A stretch of 64,000 nt of DNA from Candidozyma auris (taxonomy: Eukaryota > Ascomycota > Pichiomycetes > Serinales > Metschnikowiaceae). Within the stretch, counting starts at the first letter, position 1, and the number at the start of each line of letters is the position of its first letter. The stretch covers positions 992,001 to 1,056,000 of the forward strand of contig NC_072812.1 in assembly GCF_003013715.1 (NCBI RefSeq), given 5' to 3'. The translations under genes and the position numbers were made by a program. This document shows positions 1 through 9,115 of this stretch, in pieces. The notes under the pieces were generated by a model that was not told the origin of the DNA, did not search any database, and saw only the letters and a program-made list of their open reading frames with translations.

Positions 1-440
1 TTTTGTCAAGACGAAATATTTGTGAAAAAGTGAAGATGGACGAAAACGAAGTTATAAGGAAATTTAGGAACCGCCGACAGATTCTTCAGAATTGATTAAC
101 CAGAAACAGATGATTTCAAAAGAAACTGATTTCGATGGATTTTCAGTTCTTCACAACAACGTGGCTCAACATCATTGGGGAATTCCTCAGGCTGAAAACG
201 CAGACTTGCTCTTGAAAAATCAATAAAGTCCCACGAAAAGCGTATGTCTCAACGAGTCCTAGAAATAACCTACAATCATGGGTGGAAAGGAACTGAAAGC
301 TGCTTTTTGAACGCATAAAATGCATTTTTTCGTAATCTGTGGAACCAAAAACACCCAAAAAATCAACTTTCTTCTGCCAAAATAGAAGCTACAATTCCCT
401 CGAAATCTATGGTACATTATGCTACTTATGCAAAATCGGT
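1..440. other. intergenic, 3' flank of BMS1
   Basis: AT-rich sequence beyond the BMS1 stop codon. Short open frames here carry no recognisable domain. The next gene to the left lies outside the window. I see no tRNA, repeat or clear regulatory site. Confidence 0.6.
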
Positions 441-3400
441 TCACCTCCTCCTTTTGCTGCCAAAGGCAGCAGAACCCGCCTCGCTCAGCTCCAACAGTCT
501 CTTTTTGCCCTGCTTGGCAAAATACTCTCTCTTGCGCTCTCTCTCCTTCTCCTTCTTGGCCTCTTCCTTTTTGGCAATCTCCTTCAACTTCTCCAGGAAC
601 TTCTCGCTCTTTTTGGCTTTCCTCTTCATCTCCTTGTCCTTTTTAAGCGTGTTGATCTTGTTCACAAGGTCTCTCATCTTTTTCTCGTCTCCGTCCACAA
701 CAACAGCTCTTTTGGCCATATACGTCAGCTTCTTTTGCGGCTTGGCTTCGTGGATCTGACTCTTGAACGGCAACTCTTTTCTGATCAGCTTGGGCACCTT
801 GAGCGGGTTAAATTTCCTCTCTTCTCGCTCGATTTTCTTGTAAGTGCTATCCTTCTCGATTGGCGTTGGAATGTTGTTTTCCGCTCTCACTTGGCCCGTG
901 AGTCTCATTCCTTTCCATTCATTGTGCTTGCTGAGGAGTAAAGACGTCACTGGATTGTAGAACTTCTTCACTTTCACTGGATACCACGTTTTGAGGAAAA
1001 TGGTATCAGACATCAACACCTTGTCTTCAAAAGTCGCCCGGAAGTACCCGTCTGGCTTGGAAAGCGCTCTTTTGATCTCTCCTCGGATTCCAGAAACTGT
1101 TCTGATCGCCGCTCCTTCGAACTTGGCCACTTCCAACGAATTCGAGAACATGTCCTTGACAAACGCCGTGTTGCGGAATATCTTGTATGGATGGCCCACA
1201 AGCTTGAGTTTTTTCACGATTTCCACCGACGAATTCAAATCCTCAACAACTCCAGTTGCAGCCACTCTGAAAGATCCTGTGGTTGACGACTGATCCACAA
1301 GATTGAACCCGACAAACGTCGTGTTGGGCGCCACTAGCGGGCCGTAAAACGACGCAAAACAGTAGGCGTGCTCAGGGGTGTATTTCAACATTCTGTTTCT
1401 CGTTCTCGAGTCTGTGGTGGTGTAAATCGGAATGGTCTGGAACCTTCTCCATCCAAGCGAAAGAATCAACGGATCCTGCGACTTGAGAATCTTCTTGTGC
1501 CATCTGTGTCTTCTGATTCTCACGTTCATGATGCCAAAACGAGATTCCGTCGACAAGAGGCCTCCCAACACAATGGGGTACTCTGGATCGAGATTTTCCA
1601 CAAACTCACAGGGGAGTTTTTCAAACACGATCTTCACGTATGACCCAGCACGGTAGCCTTCGATTTTGGTTCTTGTTTCTGGGTCCATGTCCTCGTACTC
1701 GGCCTTGTTGATTTCCAACTGCTTGGCCATTTTGTTTTTTTGAAACTCGTACCACGTATCTGCCTCGGTATCGCCTTCGGGATCGTCAGCACCAAACTCT
1801 CGGTCTTCTTCGTCTTCGAATTGCATTTTGAGCTTGGCCTTTTTGGCGGCGTTGAGTTCTCTTTTTTGCTCCACCGTCAAGTTCTCTTCGTCCTCGTGAG
1901 CTTCTGGATCCTCGTCTTTGGCCTCTTCCGCCTCAAAATCAGCAAAGTCATCGCCATCTCCTTCCTTTTCTTCTCCTTCCTTCTCCTCCTCGTGATTCTC
2001 GCCATCTTCAAGATCCTCAAAGTCTCCATACACTTCTTCTTCATCGTCGTCGTCGTTTTCGTCATTACCAGCCTTCTCACCTTCTTCGAGTTTTGGCGCA
2101 ACCAACAAACGGCTCTTCAAAATGCGGTACCCGTTCTCATACTCGTCATCACTATCTTCTATCCTGCTGGCGTCAAATTTCTCTCGAAGCTCGTCAAGCG
2201 AAGGGTACTTGGGGATAAACGTATCCAAATCTTCAGATTGGCCACCGGTGGACTTTTTCTTGAAAAAATCCTCGTCTTCCTCCTCAATGTCGTCTTCTTC
2301 TTCGTCGTCTTCGTCGTTTTCTTCGACTTTTTCCTGTCTCCATCGTCTGACGGCTTCTGCAGGGTCGATGTTGTCCAAATACATGAGCTTGTTGATATCC
2401 CAGCGACGCTGAATGGAGCCCTTGAGTTTTCTGGCCATGGCAGTGTAATGTTCACTTTCGTCGTCTGAAGATAATTCCGAGTCTTCTGCGTACTCCAAGT
2501 CGTTAGCGGCCTTGCCGTTGGCGGCTTCGCCAAAATCAATTTCAACCATTTTGGGCTGCTCCTCCTCCTCCTCATCCATTTCCTGATCCAGATCAACATC
2601 GTCCATATCGTCGAATTCGTCGTCTTCAGCCACAGATTTCCCGTACAAACGTGGCTTTCTCATGGCCGTACGGCCCTTGCTGCCAGCTTCTTGAAGCAAT
2701 CCTGCTTCTTCTTCGTCCAGCAGCTCGTTTAGTTCATTCTCATTTTCAATGTGTGCCGAATTCGAAAACAACTGCAATCCTGGACCCTCAGCAAATCGCT
2801 CGTGCATCGTTTTCTGGACTTCTTGCAAGTCGGTGACGAGTTTTTCGCCTTCTCCCTTTTCCTCCCCGGCCACAAACGACTGCTTGTCTCCAACATCAAT
2901 GTACACAGCGTCTCGGTCAACCAAAACACCTCCCACATCAGACATTGGCGCATAGATGATCTTCTGCTTGTCCTCGAGTCTCTTTCTGCGTCTTCTTCGA
3001 GGCGCCACCTCCTCACCTGACTCAGCAGCCGCTTTGGCTTTCTCTCTTTCGATCTCATCCAACTTCTGCTCAAAATACGGCGTTGGACACGGATCTGGAA
3101 GTTTCTCCACACTGTGGGCGTAGTAATCGCCAACTCCAGCAATGTGGATGTGTGCGTTTGTAGAAGGCAACGGCGTGCCGTGCAAGTAGCCGTAGAGGGC
3201 GACTTTCCTGTCGGTTTTCGGGTTTTCAGCAATTTGCTGTGGATGCGTTAAGTCGGTCACTCTGTCTGCTAGCAAATAAGGGTGCTCGTTTCTCCACTTC
3301 AAAGGTCGGAACTTCATCACCGATATGAACCGAAGCAAGTTCAAAATCTCTCGGTCTGGATACCTTCCATTGAGCACTCCTGAGAGGTAGAAGAGCTTGG

Positions 3401-4013
3401 CTCCCTGGTACACCTCGGTCCAGAAGCGGTGCTTCAACCTCTTTTTGGAAGTTCGAAGAGTGCTCTGGCTCTTGAACAAGTCCAAGTGCGTCGCCACTCC
3501 AAGCACTCGAGGCATCCCATGATGCTGGGCAATGTTGAGAAACTCCATGGTTTCCATCTCGAGCCCAAAGTTGCCGTCCACGAGCAACAACACCAAGTCG
3601 GCGATTTTCGCCGCGTCGATCATCGAGTTCATGTCGTTGTTGACTTCCATAAACGTCAATCTCCTCCGTTTGCCACTCACAACGGTAATTGGGCCTTTCA
3701 CTTCGGTGAGAGTGCTCTTTGTGAGTTTCTTCACGAGCGACTTGATGAGCGTGGTTTTTCCTGTTCCTGGAGGCCCCACCACGGCAACAATCACCGGAGG
3801 CGGGTCGTCGTCCGGGGTTCTGTCGACCATGGGCACGTGGTAGCGTTTTTCATTGACATCGTGGGTTCTTCGGGCCATTTTCTCGAGTTTTTTAGGTGCC
3901 GCCACGGCGAACGCCTTGGCGTTGTGGCCGTTGGCATGGAGCTTCTTTTTGGCGGTATTTTTCTTCCCGTCGCTGCCACGGTGCGGCTTATTCAGCTGCT
4001 GTGACGAGTCCAT
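441..4013 (-). CDS. BMS1: Ribosome biogenesis GTPase Bms1
   Basis: Bms1 is a nucleolar GTPase of the SSU processome that binds Rcl1 and acts in early 18S rRNA maturation. The protein has a Lys-rich N-terminus, a P-loop GPPGTGKT at residues 80-87, and the remaining G-domain motifs, including THLD in the guanine-specificity position. A long acidic middle with many Asp/Glu runs follows, then the conserved C-terminal Bms1/Tsr1 domain and a highly basic tail. At 1190 residues it matches the family length (about 1180 in S. cerevisiae). The frame is open upstream to 4136, but I chose the ATG at 4013 because the protein then starts [12 protein letters not shown], the family-typical N-terminus, and the upstream stretch overlaps an E-box cluster. 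A promoter with CACGTG boxes lies directly upstream. Identification is secure. Confidence 0.96.
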   Translation of the reverse strand: MDSSQQLNKPHRGSDGKKNTAKKKLHANGHNAKAFAVAAPKKLEKMARRTHDVNEKRYHVPMVDRTPDDDPPPVIVAVVGPPGTGKTTLIKSLVKKLTKSTLTEVKGPITVVSGKRRRLTFMEVNNDMNSMIDAAKIADLVLLLVDGNFGLEMETMEFLNIAQHHGMPRVLGVATHLDLFKSQSTLRTSKKRLKHRFWTEVYQGAKLFYLSGVLNGRYPDREILNLLRFISVMKFRPLKWRNEHPYLLADRVTDLTHPQQIAENPKTDRKVALYGYLHGTPLPSTNAHIHIAGVGDYYAHSVEKLPDPCPTPYFEQKLDEIEREKAKAAAESGEEVAPRRRRRKRLEDKQKIIYAPMSDVGGVLVDRDAVYIDVGDKQSFVAGEEKGEGEKLVTDLQEVQKTMHERFAEGPGLQLFSNSAHIENENELNELLDEEEAGLLQEAGSKGRTAMRKPRLYGKSVAEDDEFDDMDDVDLDQEMDEEEEEQPKMVEIDFGEAANGKAANDLEYAEDSELSSDDESEHYTAMARKLKGSIQRRWDINKLMYLDNIDPAEAVRRWRQEKVEENDEDDEEEDDIEEEDEDFFKKKSTGGQSEDLDTFIPKYPSLDELREKFDASRIEDSDDEYENGYRILKSRLLVAPKLEEGEKAGNDENDDDDEEEVYGDFEDLEDGENHEEEKEGEEKEGDGDDFADFEAEEAKDEDPEAHEDEENLTVEQKRELNAAKKAKLKMQFEDEEDREFGADDPEGDTEADTWYEFQKNKMAKQLEINKAEYEDMDPETRTKIEGYRAGSYVKIVFEKLPCEFVENLDPEYPIVLGGLLSTESRFGIMNVRIRRHRWHKKILKSQDPLILSLGWRRFQTIPIYTTTDSRTRNRMLKYTPEHAYCFASFYGPLVAPNTTFVGFNLVDQSSTTGSFRVAATGVVEDLNSSVEIVKKLKLVGHPYKIFRNTAFVKDMFSNSLEVAKFEGAAIRTVSGIRGEIKRALSKPDGYFRATFEDKVLMSDTIFLKTWYPVKVKKFYNPVTSLLLSKHNEWKGMRLTGQVRAENNIPTPIEKDSTYKKIEREERKFNPLKVPKLIRKELPFKSQIHEAKPQKKLTYMAKRAVVVDGDEKKMRDLVNKINTLKKDKEMKRKAKKSEKFLEKLKEIAKKEEAKKEKERERKREYFAKQGKKRLLELSEAGSAAFGSKRRR

Positions 4014-4080
4014 GGGGATTTTTTGGATTTGAAGTTGGTGTTGTAGGCATCTCATCGCAGACCCTTTTGGCGATAGTGCG

Positions 4081-4112
4081 CACGTGACGTGCACGTGATG
4101 TATGGTCACATG
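4081..4112. promoter_or_regulatory. E-box cluster (CACGTG x2 plus CACATG)
   Basis: Two CACGTG boxes (4081-4086, 4092-4097) and one CACATG (4107-4112) lie within 32 bp, 68-99 bp upstream of the BMS1 start codon. CACGTGA is the Cbf1/Tye7-type site in yeasts. In Candida species Cbf1 is associated with ribosome-related promoters, so a role in BMS1 expression is plausible (inference). Confidence 0.5.
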
Positions 4113-4314
4113 AGCAGCAAAAGATCCGTACACCACACTAGGTCACCACCAAACGCCCTACAACCAAATCCCCCAAAATTCGATATTTTTGTTATTTTAC
4201 AAAATGAGTTATTTCTTTTACAGGAGAAAAGTCAACTGGAAGTGTTAATTTCTTCCTGTTCGACCAGGTGGCCCAAATATTATCGAGTGAAGGTGCGCCT
4301 CCTCTGCAGCCATT

Positions 4315-4324
4315 TTTGCAGCCA
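4315..4324 (+). promoter_or_regulatory. TTYGCAGCCA element, copy 1
   Basis: TTTGCAGCCA, about 300 bp upstream of the BMS1 start. A near-copy (CTGCAGCCA) lies 10 bp before it. Member of the recurrent intergenic motif set described in the findings. Confidence 0.45.
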
Positions 4325-4827
4325 ATTTTGAAGAAATCAAAAGAGAAAATTCTACATAGCAGCAGGACATTTGAAACTTCAACTTAGAACTGGTTGAGTT
4401 GTCAATTGCTGCTTCTGGTTTATAAGTGTCACGTGAAAAGCCTGCTAGATGTGCTTTCCCCAGCCACGGCCTTGATCTGGAGCTTCTACAAGCCACTCAC
4501 AAATCTGACAATTTCTAAACAATTCTTACAGAACCTTTACTGACCGATTTATGGATAATTGCCGCTCTGAATTCAGACGAATAATCCATTATATTGATTT
4601 CAAGTGATATTGAAGTTTTTCTCAAATAAATTCAAAGCGTTATTCAAGAAAATTCAAAGCTTTATTGAAGCTCATTTTGGAATGCCACAAAATCAGTCCT
4701 GAATCCTTAATTCCAGCAAGATAGCAGCAAGACTTAAAAAGTCCAGCAACCAACATAGCAACTACCATATCATGCGCCCATTTCACTTTGTAGCAGCCAA
4801 ATTGCGTGGTGTGTGATGATTTCACGT

Positions 4828-4838
4828 TTTCGCAGCCA
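4828..4838 (+). promoter_or_regulatory. TTYGCAGCCA element, copy 2
   Basis: TTTCGCAGCCA, 29 bp upstream of the ATG at 4867 and 815 bp upstream of BMS1. A weaker copy (TAGCAGCCAA) lies at 4791-4800. Its position argues that the orphan reading frame starts at 4867 and not at the earlier ATG at 4813. Confidence 0.45.
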
Positions 4839-4866
4839 TTTCCACAAACTCCTCCCATCAGCACCC

Positions 4867-5776
4867 ATGAAATTCCCAAAACTATCGCCATTGATCATTC
4901 TTTTCCTCCGTTTCGCCCTCTCCAACATGTGCGACGAGCTCATCCCGTTTTCCGGCTTCAAACTCGCCCACGAGCACAAAATCCAGGCGAGTCCTCTTTC
5001 GGCTCAACACTTTATGCAAATCGCCCAGTGCACAAACGGAAAAGCCGTTTCCACCGCCCGGGTGCCGCTTGGCCATCTGGCCAATGCCATCAGCGACACC
5101 TTTTGCATGGTTCTGGGAAGTCTCCTGAAAGAGAGTCTAAGTATATTCCAAAAAGTGAAGGCATTGTTTAAAGGAGACATCAACAGTAAGACAGCAGCCG
5201 CCAGCGTCGACGACATTGCGTGCTTCAAAGTGGCTCGAAGAAAGAGTTTGGCATTGGCTGATTCATCGTATTTTGTTCCCCACACGTTTGTAGGTGCTCT
5301 TTTCCAGTGCAACTTGACACAGGCACAAAAACAAGCGTACTTGAGCCATTTCGATCGCTTGCAATCACACAACACTGGCTAAACCACTTGTGGCCGACGA
5401 TTTTTCCAAAGGCACCGTTTCTTGGAGTGTTTCCAAGGGTCTGGTTACCCAGAAATTTCCATATTTGAAAACAGCTCTGTCGTACGATCCTCGGTTTGCT
5501 TTGGAACTGTCTTGGACAAAAGATATCAAGGTCAACGAGGACTACTCATATACGAAAAGGGAAATGAGAAGCTTTTCCTCGGCCAGATCAAGAATCAGGC
5601 GGTACGTCCACAAGTTGGCAAGACCGCCTGCTCTTGTATTCGGAAAGAAATTCAAAGAAGCAAGCAAAATATTGGAGAACATATCTTTCAGTCACTTTCT
5701 TTCGCTGCTAAACGCTACATCCAAAGAGCGTCACTTGAAAGCGATCAAATCTTTTTGGCCTAAACATGGGCCATAG
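4867..5776 (+). pseudogene. secreted orphan protein, frame-disrupted
   Basis: The first part (4867-5382, 171 residues) starts MKFPKLSPLIILFLRFALS, a good signal peptide, followed by about 150 residues with four or more cysteines. It stops at 5380-5382. The +1 frame is open from 5345 and runs to a stop at 5774-5776, reading ...KPLVADDFSKGTVSW..., so one +1 shift between 5345 and 5382 would give a protein of about 300 residues. The original frame also reopens from 5422 to 5763, so assigning the second half to one frame is not certain. There is no GTATGT/TACTAAC pair to suggest an intron and no homopolymer at the break. I recognise no family. Options are a decaying gene, a sequencing indel, or recoding at the GGC-TAA-A stop context. 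The start at 4867 was chosen over 4813 because of the signal peptide and the promoter element at 4828. Confidence 0.5.
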
Positions 5777-5861
5777 CTAGTGTACATACGCAAAAAATTT
5801 TGCAAAAAAAAGGCCCCCTCAGAGGCTATCGAACGAATGTCGTAATAGAACGTGTGAATGT

Positions 5862-8141
5862 TTACAAAATATCCTTACCCTCGGTAGGGCGTTGGGTCGA
5901 GTACTCGGAGAATCCCGTCTCAGAGACGCTGGACACGCCTCGAGCATGCTGGTTAATGTGTGTTAGCGAGTCCAGGTGAGGCGCCGCAGTTTCGTCCTCC
6001 TTTATGGTATCGCTGAGTCTCATATTGCGGTCTTCTTTCTTTGAAAGTTTTCTGGTGATTTTGTCTTTGAATTTACCCACTGCTGTCTTCTTACTAGTGG
6101 GTTCCTCCTCTTGTTCCTCCAATTCCACAGCGGGACTTGAAAGCTCATTGACAGAAGCGAACTTCTCGTCGTCGTGAGAGTGGTCATTGGACGAGGCCGA
6201 CGTGTTACTGGCCTCGTTCAACCGGTACATTTCATTCTCCCAGTCTTCAGAGTGGTCCTGGGCAGCAGCACCTAATGCGGACAACTCGTTGTTGGCCTTA
6301 TCGTCGCCTCTCAAGTTCCTGGACGACCTCTTGACAGAGGACTTTCTCAAGAAAGAGGTTCTGTCGTCCTTGGCTGGTGCGAACCTGGAGTCTGGGTTTC
6401 TCGACAATAAAGCGAAGCCGATCAACACAAGAATCATTACCAACAAAATTAACGAGAATGCTGCATTCAAAATGAAAAAGATCCATCCCATAATAGACGA
6501 CACCTGCGCAGGCTGGCCAAAAAGCTCCGAGAAGAAGAGAAACAAGAACGAGTTGACGGTGGTCACCACAGCAACACAGTAGTTAAGAATGTTGGTGCTT
6601 TTGTCCATGTAAGGCTTCATGACGAACAAGTAGATGGTGTAGGCCAAATCGAGAATGAACAACACGAGCGTAGAAGTTTTGCCTGAGCCCTGGCAAAGCC
6701 CAATGAAAATGCCCTTGATCAAGGTGTAACCGATAATCACACCACCAAACCAGTACTTTTGCGCATTAAACATGGTGTAACAGAAGCCGTACTTGTGGAG
6801 GATCTTGGAGTCTCCGTACAAAAGAGCAGCAGGGTTATTGTGTCTCCGGATGGAGAGCTTACCGTATCTCCAAGTTTGATAGAAGGAGAAGCCAATGATA
6901 CCCAAGGCAGTGATTAGGAAGAGCACAGCAATGACAATTACCGCGGGAGAGTCGTGAACGGTGAATTCCCAAAGAGACAAGATCACCAATTGCGGGAAGC
7001 CAATGTACAAGTATCTCAACAAAGCACCCTTCAAAATAGTCGAGAAATTCTTTCTCAAATGAGAGAATCTGTTGGGGTTCATGGCGTTGTAACGAATCAA
7101 AAGCACAGCGCCCGAGCGTAAGAAGAATAAGATCACCGTGAGAAGGAAACCACAAAGCACAAAGAACGTGAATCCCGTCACCACAATGGAAGTAGGCTCG
7201 ATGTGCGAGTTGAACCCGATTCTCTTGATGCCTCTGAGCACACGCAAGTTTCTGTTTGAATTCAAGGCGAAATCTAAATCTCTTGGTAAAATGTCTGTGC
7301 TTCTCTGGTATCTCTGAGAAGCCATCTCCTGGGCACGTTGCACCAAAATTTGCTTGTCGACGTTTTTAAAGTACAAAGTCGGGGAACCTCCTGTGGACTG
7401 AACGTACCATCTAAAGATCTTCTGCATGAAGTCAGTTCTGATCAAACCCATAGACCAAGCCAAGTTTTCTGCCCAGGCAGAGGCGATAGGAGGCACTCTT
7501 TGCACGTGCTGCATCGACACCACCACCACCAGCTGGAAATACATGAACAAGGACACTGCGTTGGTGGCGATGTGAGAAGCAGCGTTGGAGTTGCCAAACG
7601 TCGACATCACCGCCGCAATAAGCAAGCCCAACCCGGCAATCACCGCCGTGGCCCACTTGATGCCTGTCTGAGACACAGTTTTTCCGTTGGTGAAGGAACT
7701 CTGCAAGCAACTCAATATCTGGCCCGTTTCAGCATTTCTCACAAGAACCTTGACCACCGCATCGATGTCGGGCACGGTGTAGGCGATTCCGGGAATCATG
7801 TCCACCTCTTTCTTGCCAATGTACTCGACAGACTCGATCTGCATCGCCCCAGGGTACATGGGGCAGAACTGTTTCCAGCCAATATCACACATATCAATGT
7901 CTCTTTCGATGATGACGAAACCGTAGGCAAAGACTTGAACGTGGGCCATGACCTTGCCCGAGATCTCGGAGTTCAAGTCCAAGTTGTACCTCAAGGCTCT
8001 ATTGTCGGCGTCAAATGTCACTTTGAAATACGAGGGGCTGACCTGGGAGTTGTCCATGCACGTAACGAGGGACGTTGCCGAAAGTGTTCTTCGGGCCCAC
8101 GCCGGGGTCCATAGAAGGAACAAGAGAAGGATGAAGTTCAT
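5862..8141 (-). CDS. FLC-family TRP-like membrane protein
   Basis: Homologue of fungal Flc1/2/3, ER and Golgi proteins linked to FAD uptake, calcium handling and wall maintenance. The 759-residue protein opens with a signal peptide (MNFILLLFLLWTPAWA), then a cysteine-containing luminal ML-like domain to about residue 165 (TCMDNSQ, DMCDIGWKQFC, SCLQSSF). About nine hydrophobic segments of the TRP-like domain follow to about residue 580, then a hydrophilic cytosolic tail rich in Ser, Lys and acidic residues. Length and order match the Flc family. Which S. cerevisiae paralogue it matches best cannot be settled by eye. Its promoter contains a tandem 11-bp repeat and, further upstream, three copies of the GCAGCC element. 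Confidence 0.88.
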   Translation of the reverse strand: MNFILLLFLLWTPAWARRTLSATSLVTCMDNSQVSPSYFKVTFDADNRALRYNLDLNSEISGKVMAHVQVFAYGFVIIERDIDMCDIGWKQFCPMYPGAMQIESVEYIGKKEVDMIPGIAYTVPDIDAVVKVLVRNAETGQILSCLQSSFTNGKTVSQTGIKWATAVIAGLGLLIAAVMSTFGNSNAASHIATNAVSLFMYFQLVVVVSMQHVQRVPPIASAWAENLAWSMGLIRTDFMQKIFRWYVQSTGGSPTLYFKNVDKQILVQRAQEMASQRYQRSTDILPRDLDFALNSNRNLRVLRGIKRIGFNSHIEPTSIVVTGFTFFVLCGFLLTVILFFLRSGAVLLIRYNAMNPNRFSHLRKNFSTILKGALLRYLYIGFPQLVILSLWEFTVHDSPAVIVIAVLFLITALGIIGFSFYQTWRYGKLSIRRHNNPAALLYGDSKILHKYGFCYTMFNAQKYWFGGVIIGYTLIKGIFIGLCQGSGKTSTLVLFILDLAYTIYLFVMKPYMDKSTNILNYCVAVVTTVNSFLFLFFSELFGQPAQVSSIMGWIFFILNAAFSLILLVMILVLIGFALLSRNPDSRFAPAKDDRTSFLRKSSVKRSSRNLRGDDKANNELSALGAAAQDHSEDWENEMYRLNEASNTSASSNDHSHDDEKFASVNELSSPAVELEEQEEEPTSKKTAVGKFKDKITRKLSKKEDRNMRLSDTIKEDETAAPHLDSLTHINQHARGVSSVSETGFSEYSTQRPTEGKDIL

Positions 8142-8275
8142 GGGGAAGCGAATGCGAGGGGCAGCTCTTAATCAGGAATTTGAAGATTTTGGGGGCAACT
8201 TGACCAAGATCAGGTATTTGATTAAGCCAAATATGCTCAGTGAGATTTGATCAGAATTTAGTCAAGTTAGATTCA

Positions 8276-8316
8276 GATCACGAGTTGATCACGAGTTAAT
8301 CAAGGGTTGATCAGGG
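8276..8316. repeat. degenerate 11-bp tandem repeat
   Basis: Two identical units GATCACGAGTT (8276-8286, 8287-8297) are followed by AATCAAGGGTT (8298-8308) and a shortened GATCAGGG. Further TTGATCA-like words lie at 8206-8252. The block sits 135-175 bp upstream of the FLC start codon and may be a multimerised binding site. Confidence 0.6.
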
Positions 8317-8773
8317 ATCAGGGTATATAGATGAGGAATCAAGGATAAACAGCAAAATATCGAATTTTCAGGCACCTTCTATCTTCCGGCTGTATTTGCT
8401 TCACTTATCAGCTTCTCTGCTTGATCCAAGAAAAGTGTCAGGGGGTGAGGCTGAAAAAGAAGTGGTGATTTTTCTTGTGGGTGTTTGTCAAGTTGATCCA
8501 AGACTTTTTAGCCCCAGGCGCGAAGGGGTTGAGCAGGAAGAAAAAAATAGCCTCTGTGCGCGGCCGCCCGCTCCTGGGTCCACCAACGGAAGATGGTGTG
8601 TGCAAAAGAAGCGCTACAAGAGGAAGAAAAGTAGTACGAAAAGTGGAAATGAAAATCTGGGAAGTCTTGGGTATTTATACAAAAGGGCAGATGGCGGTCG
8701 TGCGTCTCCCAAAGCTCTCATGAAGTTGGACTTGGTCCCTGTGTTTTTCTCGAATTCTTCTCTGCCGCCAGAG

Positions 8774-8784
8774 TGGCTGCGAAA
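8774..8784 (-). promoter_or_regulatory. TTYGCAGCCA element, copy 3
   Basis: TGGCTGCGAAA on the plus strand, about 630 bp upstream of the FLC-family start. Confidence 0.4.
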
Positions 8785-9005
8785 TTGCTCGAGAATCGCG
8801 CATCGCCAAAAATAAAAATGGCCATAGCGCCCCTAACACCACATGGCTGGCGGGAGTCACATGATCTCGAGCACCAACAAAAATAAGGTATAAAGTGTCA
8901 TAGTTTGGCCAGCCAGCCAGCACGTGCCTGAAATATACGGCTCAATTTCAAATCCGATTTGCTTCACGTTTGTGTTTAGCTGCTCATGTTTATTGTTTTG
9001 GTGGT

Positions 9006-9015
9006 TTTCGCAGCC
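9006..9015 (+). promoter_or_regulatory. TTYGCAGCC element, copy 4
   Basis: TTTCGCAGCC, in a tight group with copy 5 and a near-copy at 9049-9057, 865-930 bp upstream of the FLC-family start and just beyond the Lon stop codon. Confidence 0.4.
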
Positions 9016-9060
9016 GCGTACGTATATGCGCACAGTTTTGGTAGCTGGGGCTGCAAGCAC

Positions 9061-9071
9061 TGGCTGCGAAA
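9061..9071 (-). promoter_or_regulatory. TTYGCAGCCA element, copy 5
   Basis: TGGCTGCGAAA on the plus strand, 46 bp from copy 4 and in the opposite orientation. Confidence 0.4.
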
Positions 9072-9115
9072 TCTCCACCTCCCAAAACCATTCTGGTCTC
9101 CCATCAACTCTCATC

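Larger units (their letters stand above)
4014..4866. other. intergenic, divergent promoter region
   Basis: This gap separates BMS1 (minus) from the frame-disrupted orphan (plus). It holds an E-box cluster next to BMS1, another CACGTG near 4430, and copies of the GCAGCC element at 4303-4324, 4792-4800 and 4828-4838. Open frames here look random. Confidence 0.6.
8142..9115. other. intergenic, FLC promoter
   Basis: Long upstream region of the FLC-family gene and 3' flank of the Lon gene. It holds a GATCA-rich tandem repeat with a TATATA-like sequence near 8324, and three exact GCAGCC elements plus a near-copy between 8774 and 9071. Open frames of 80-140 codons on the plus strand show no domain or plausible composition. 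Confidence 0.55.
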
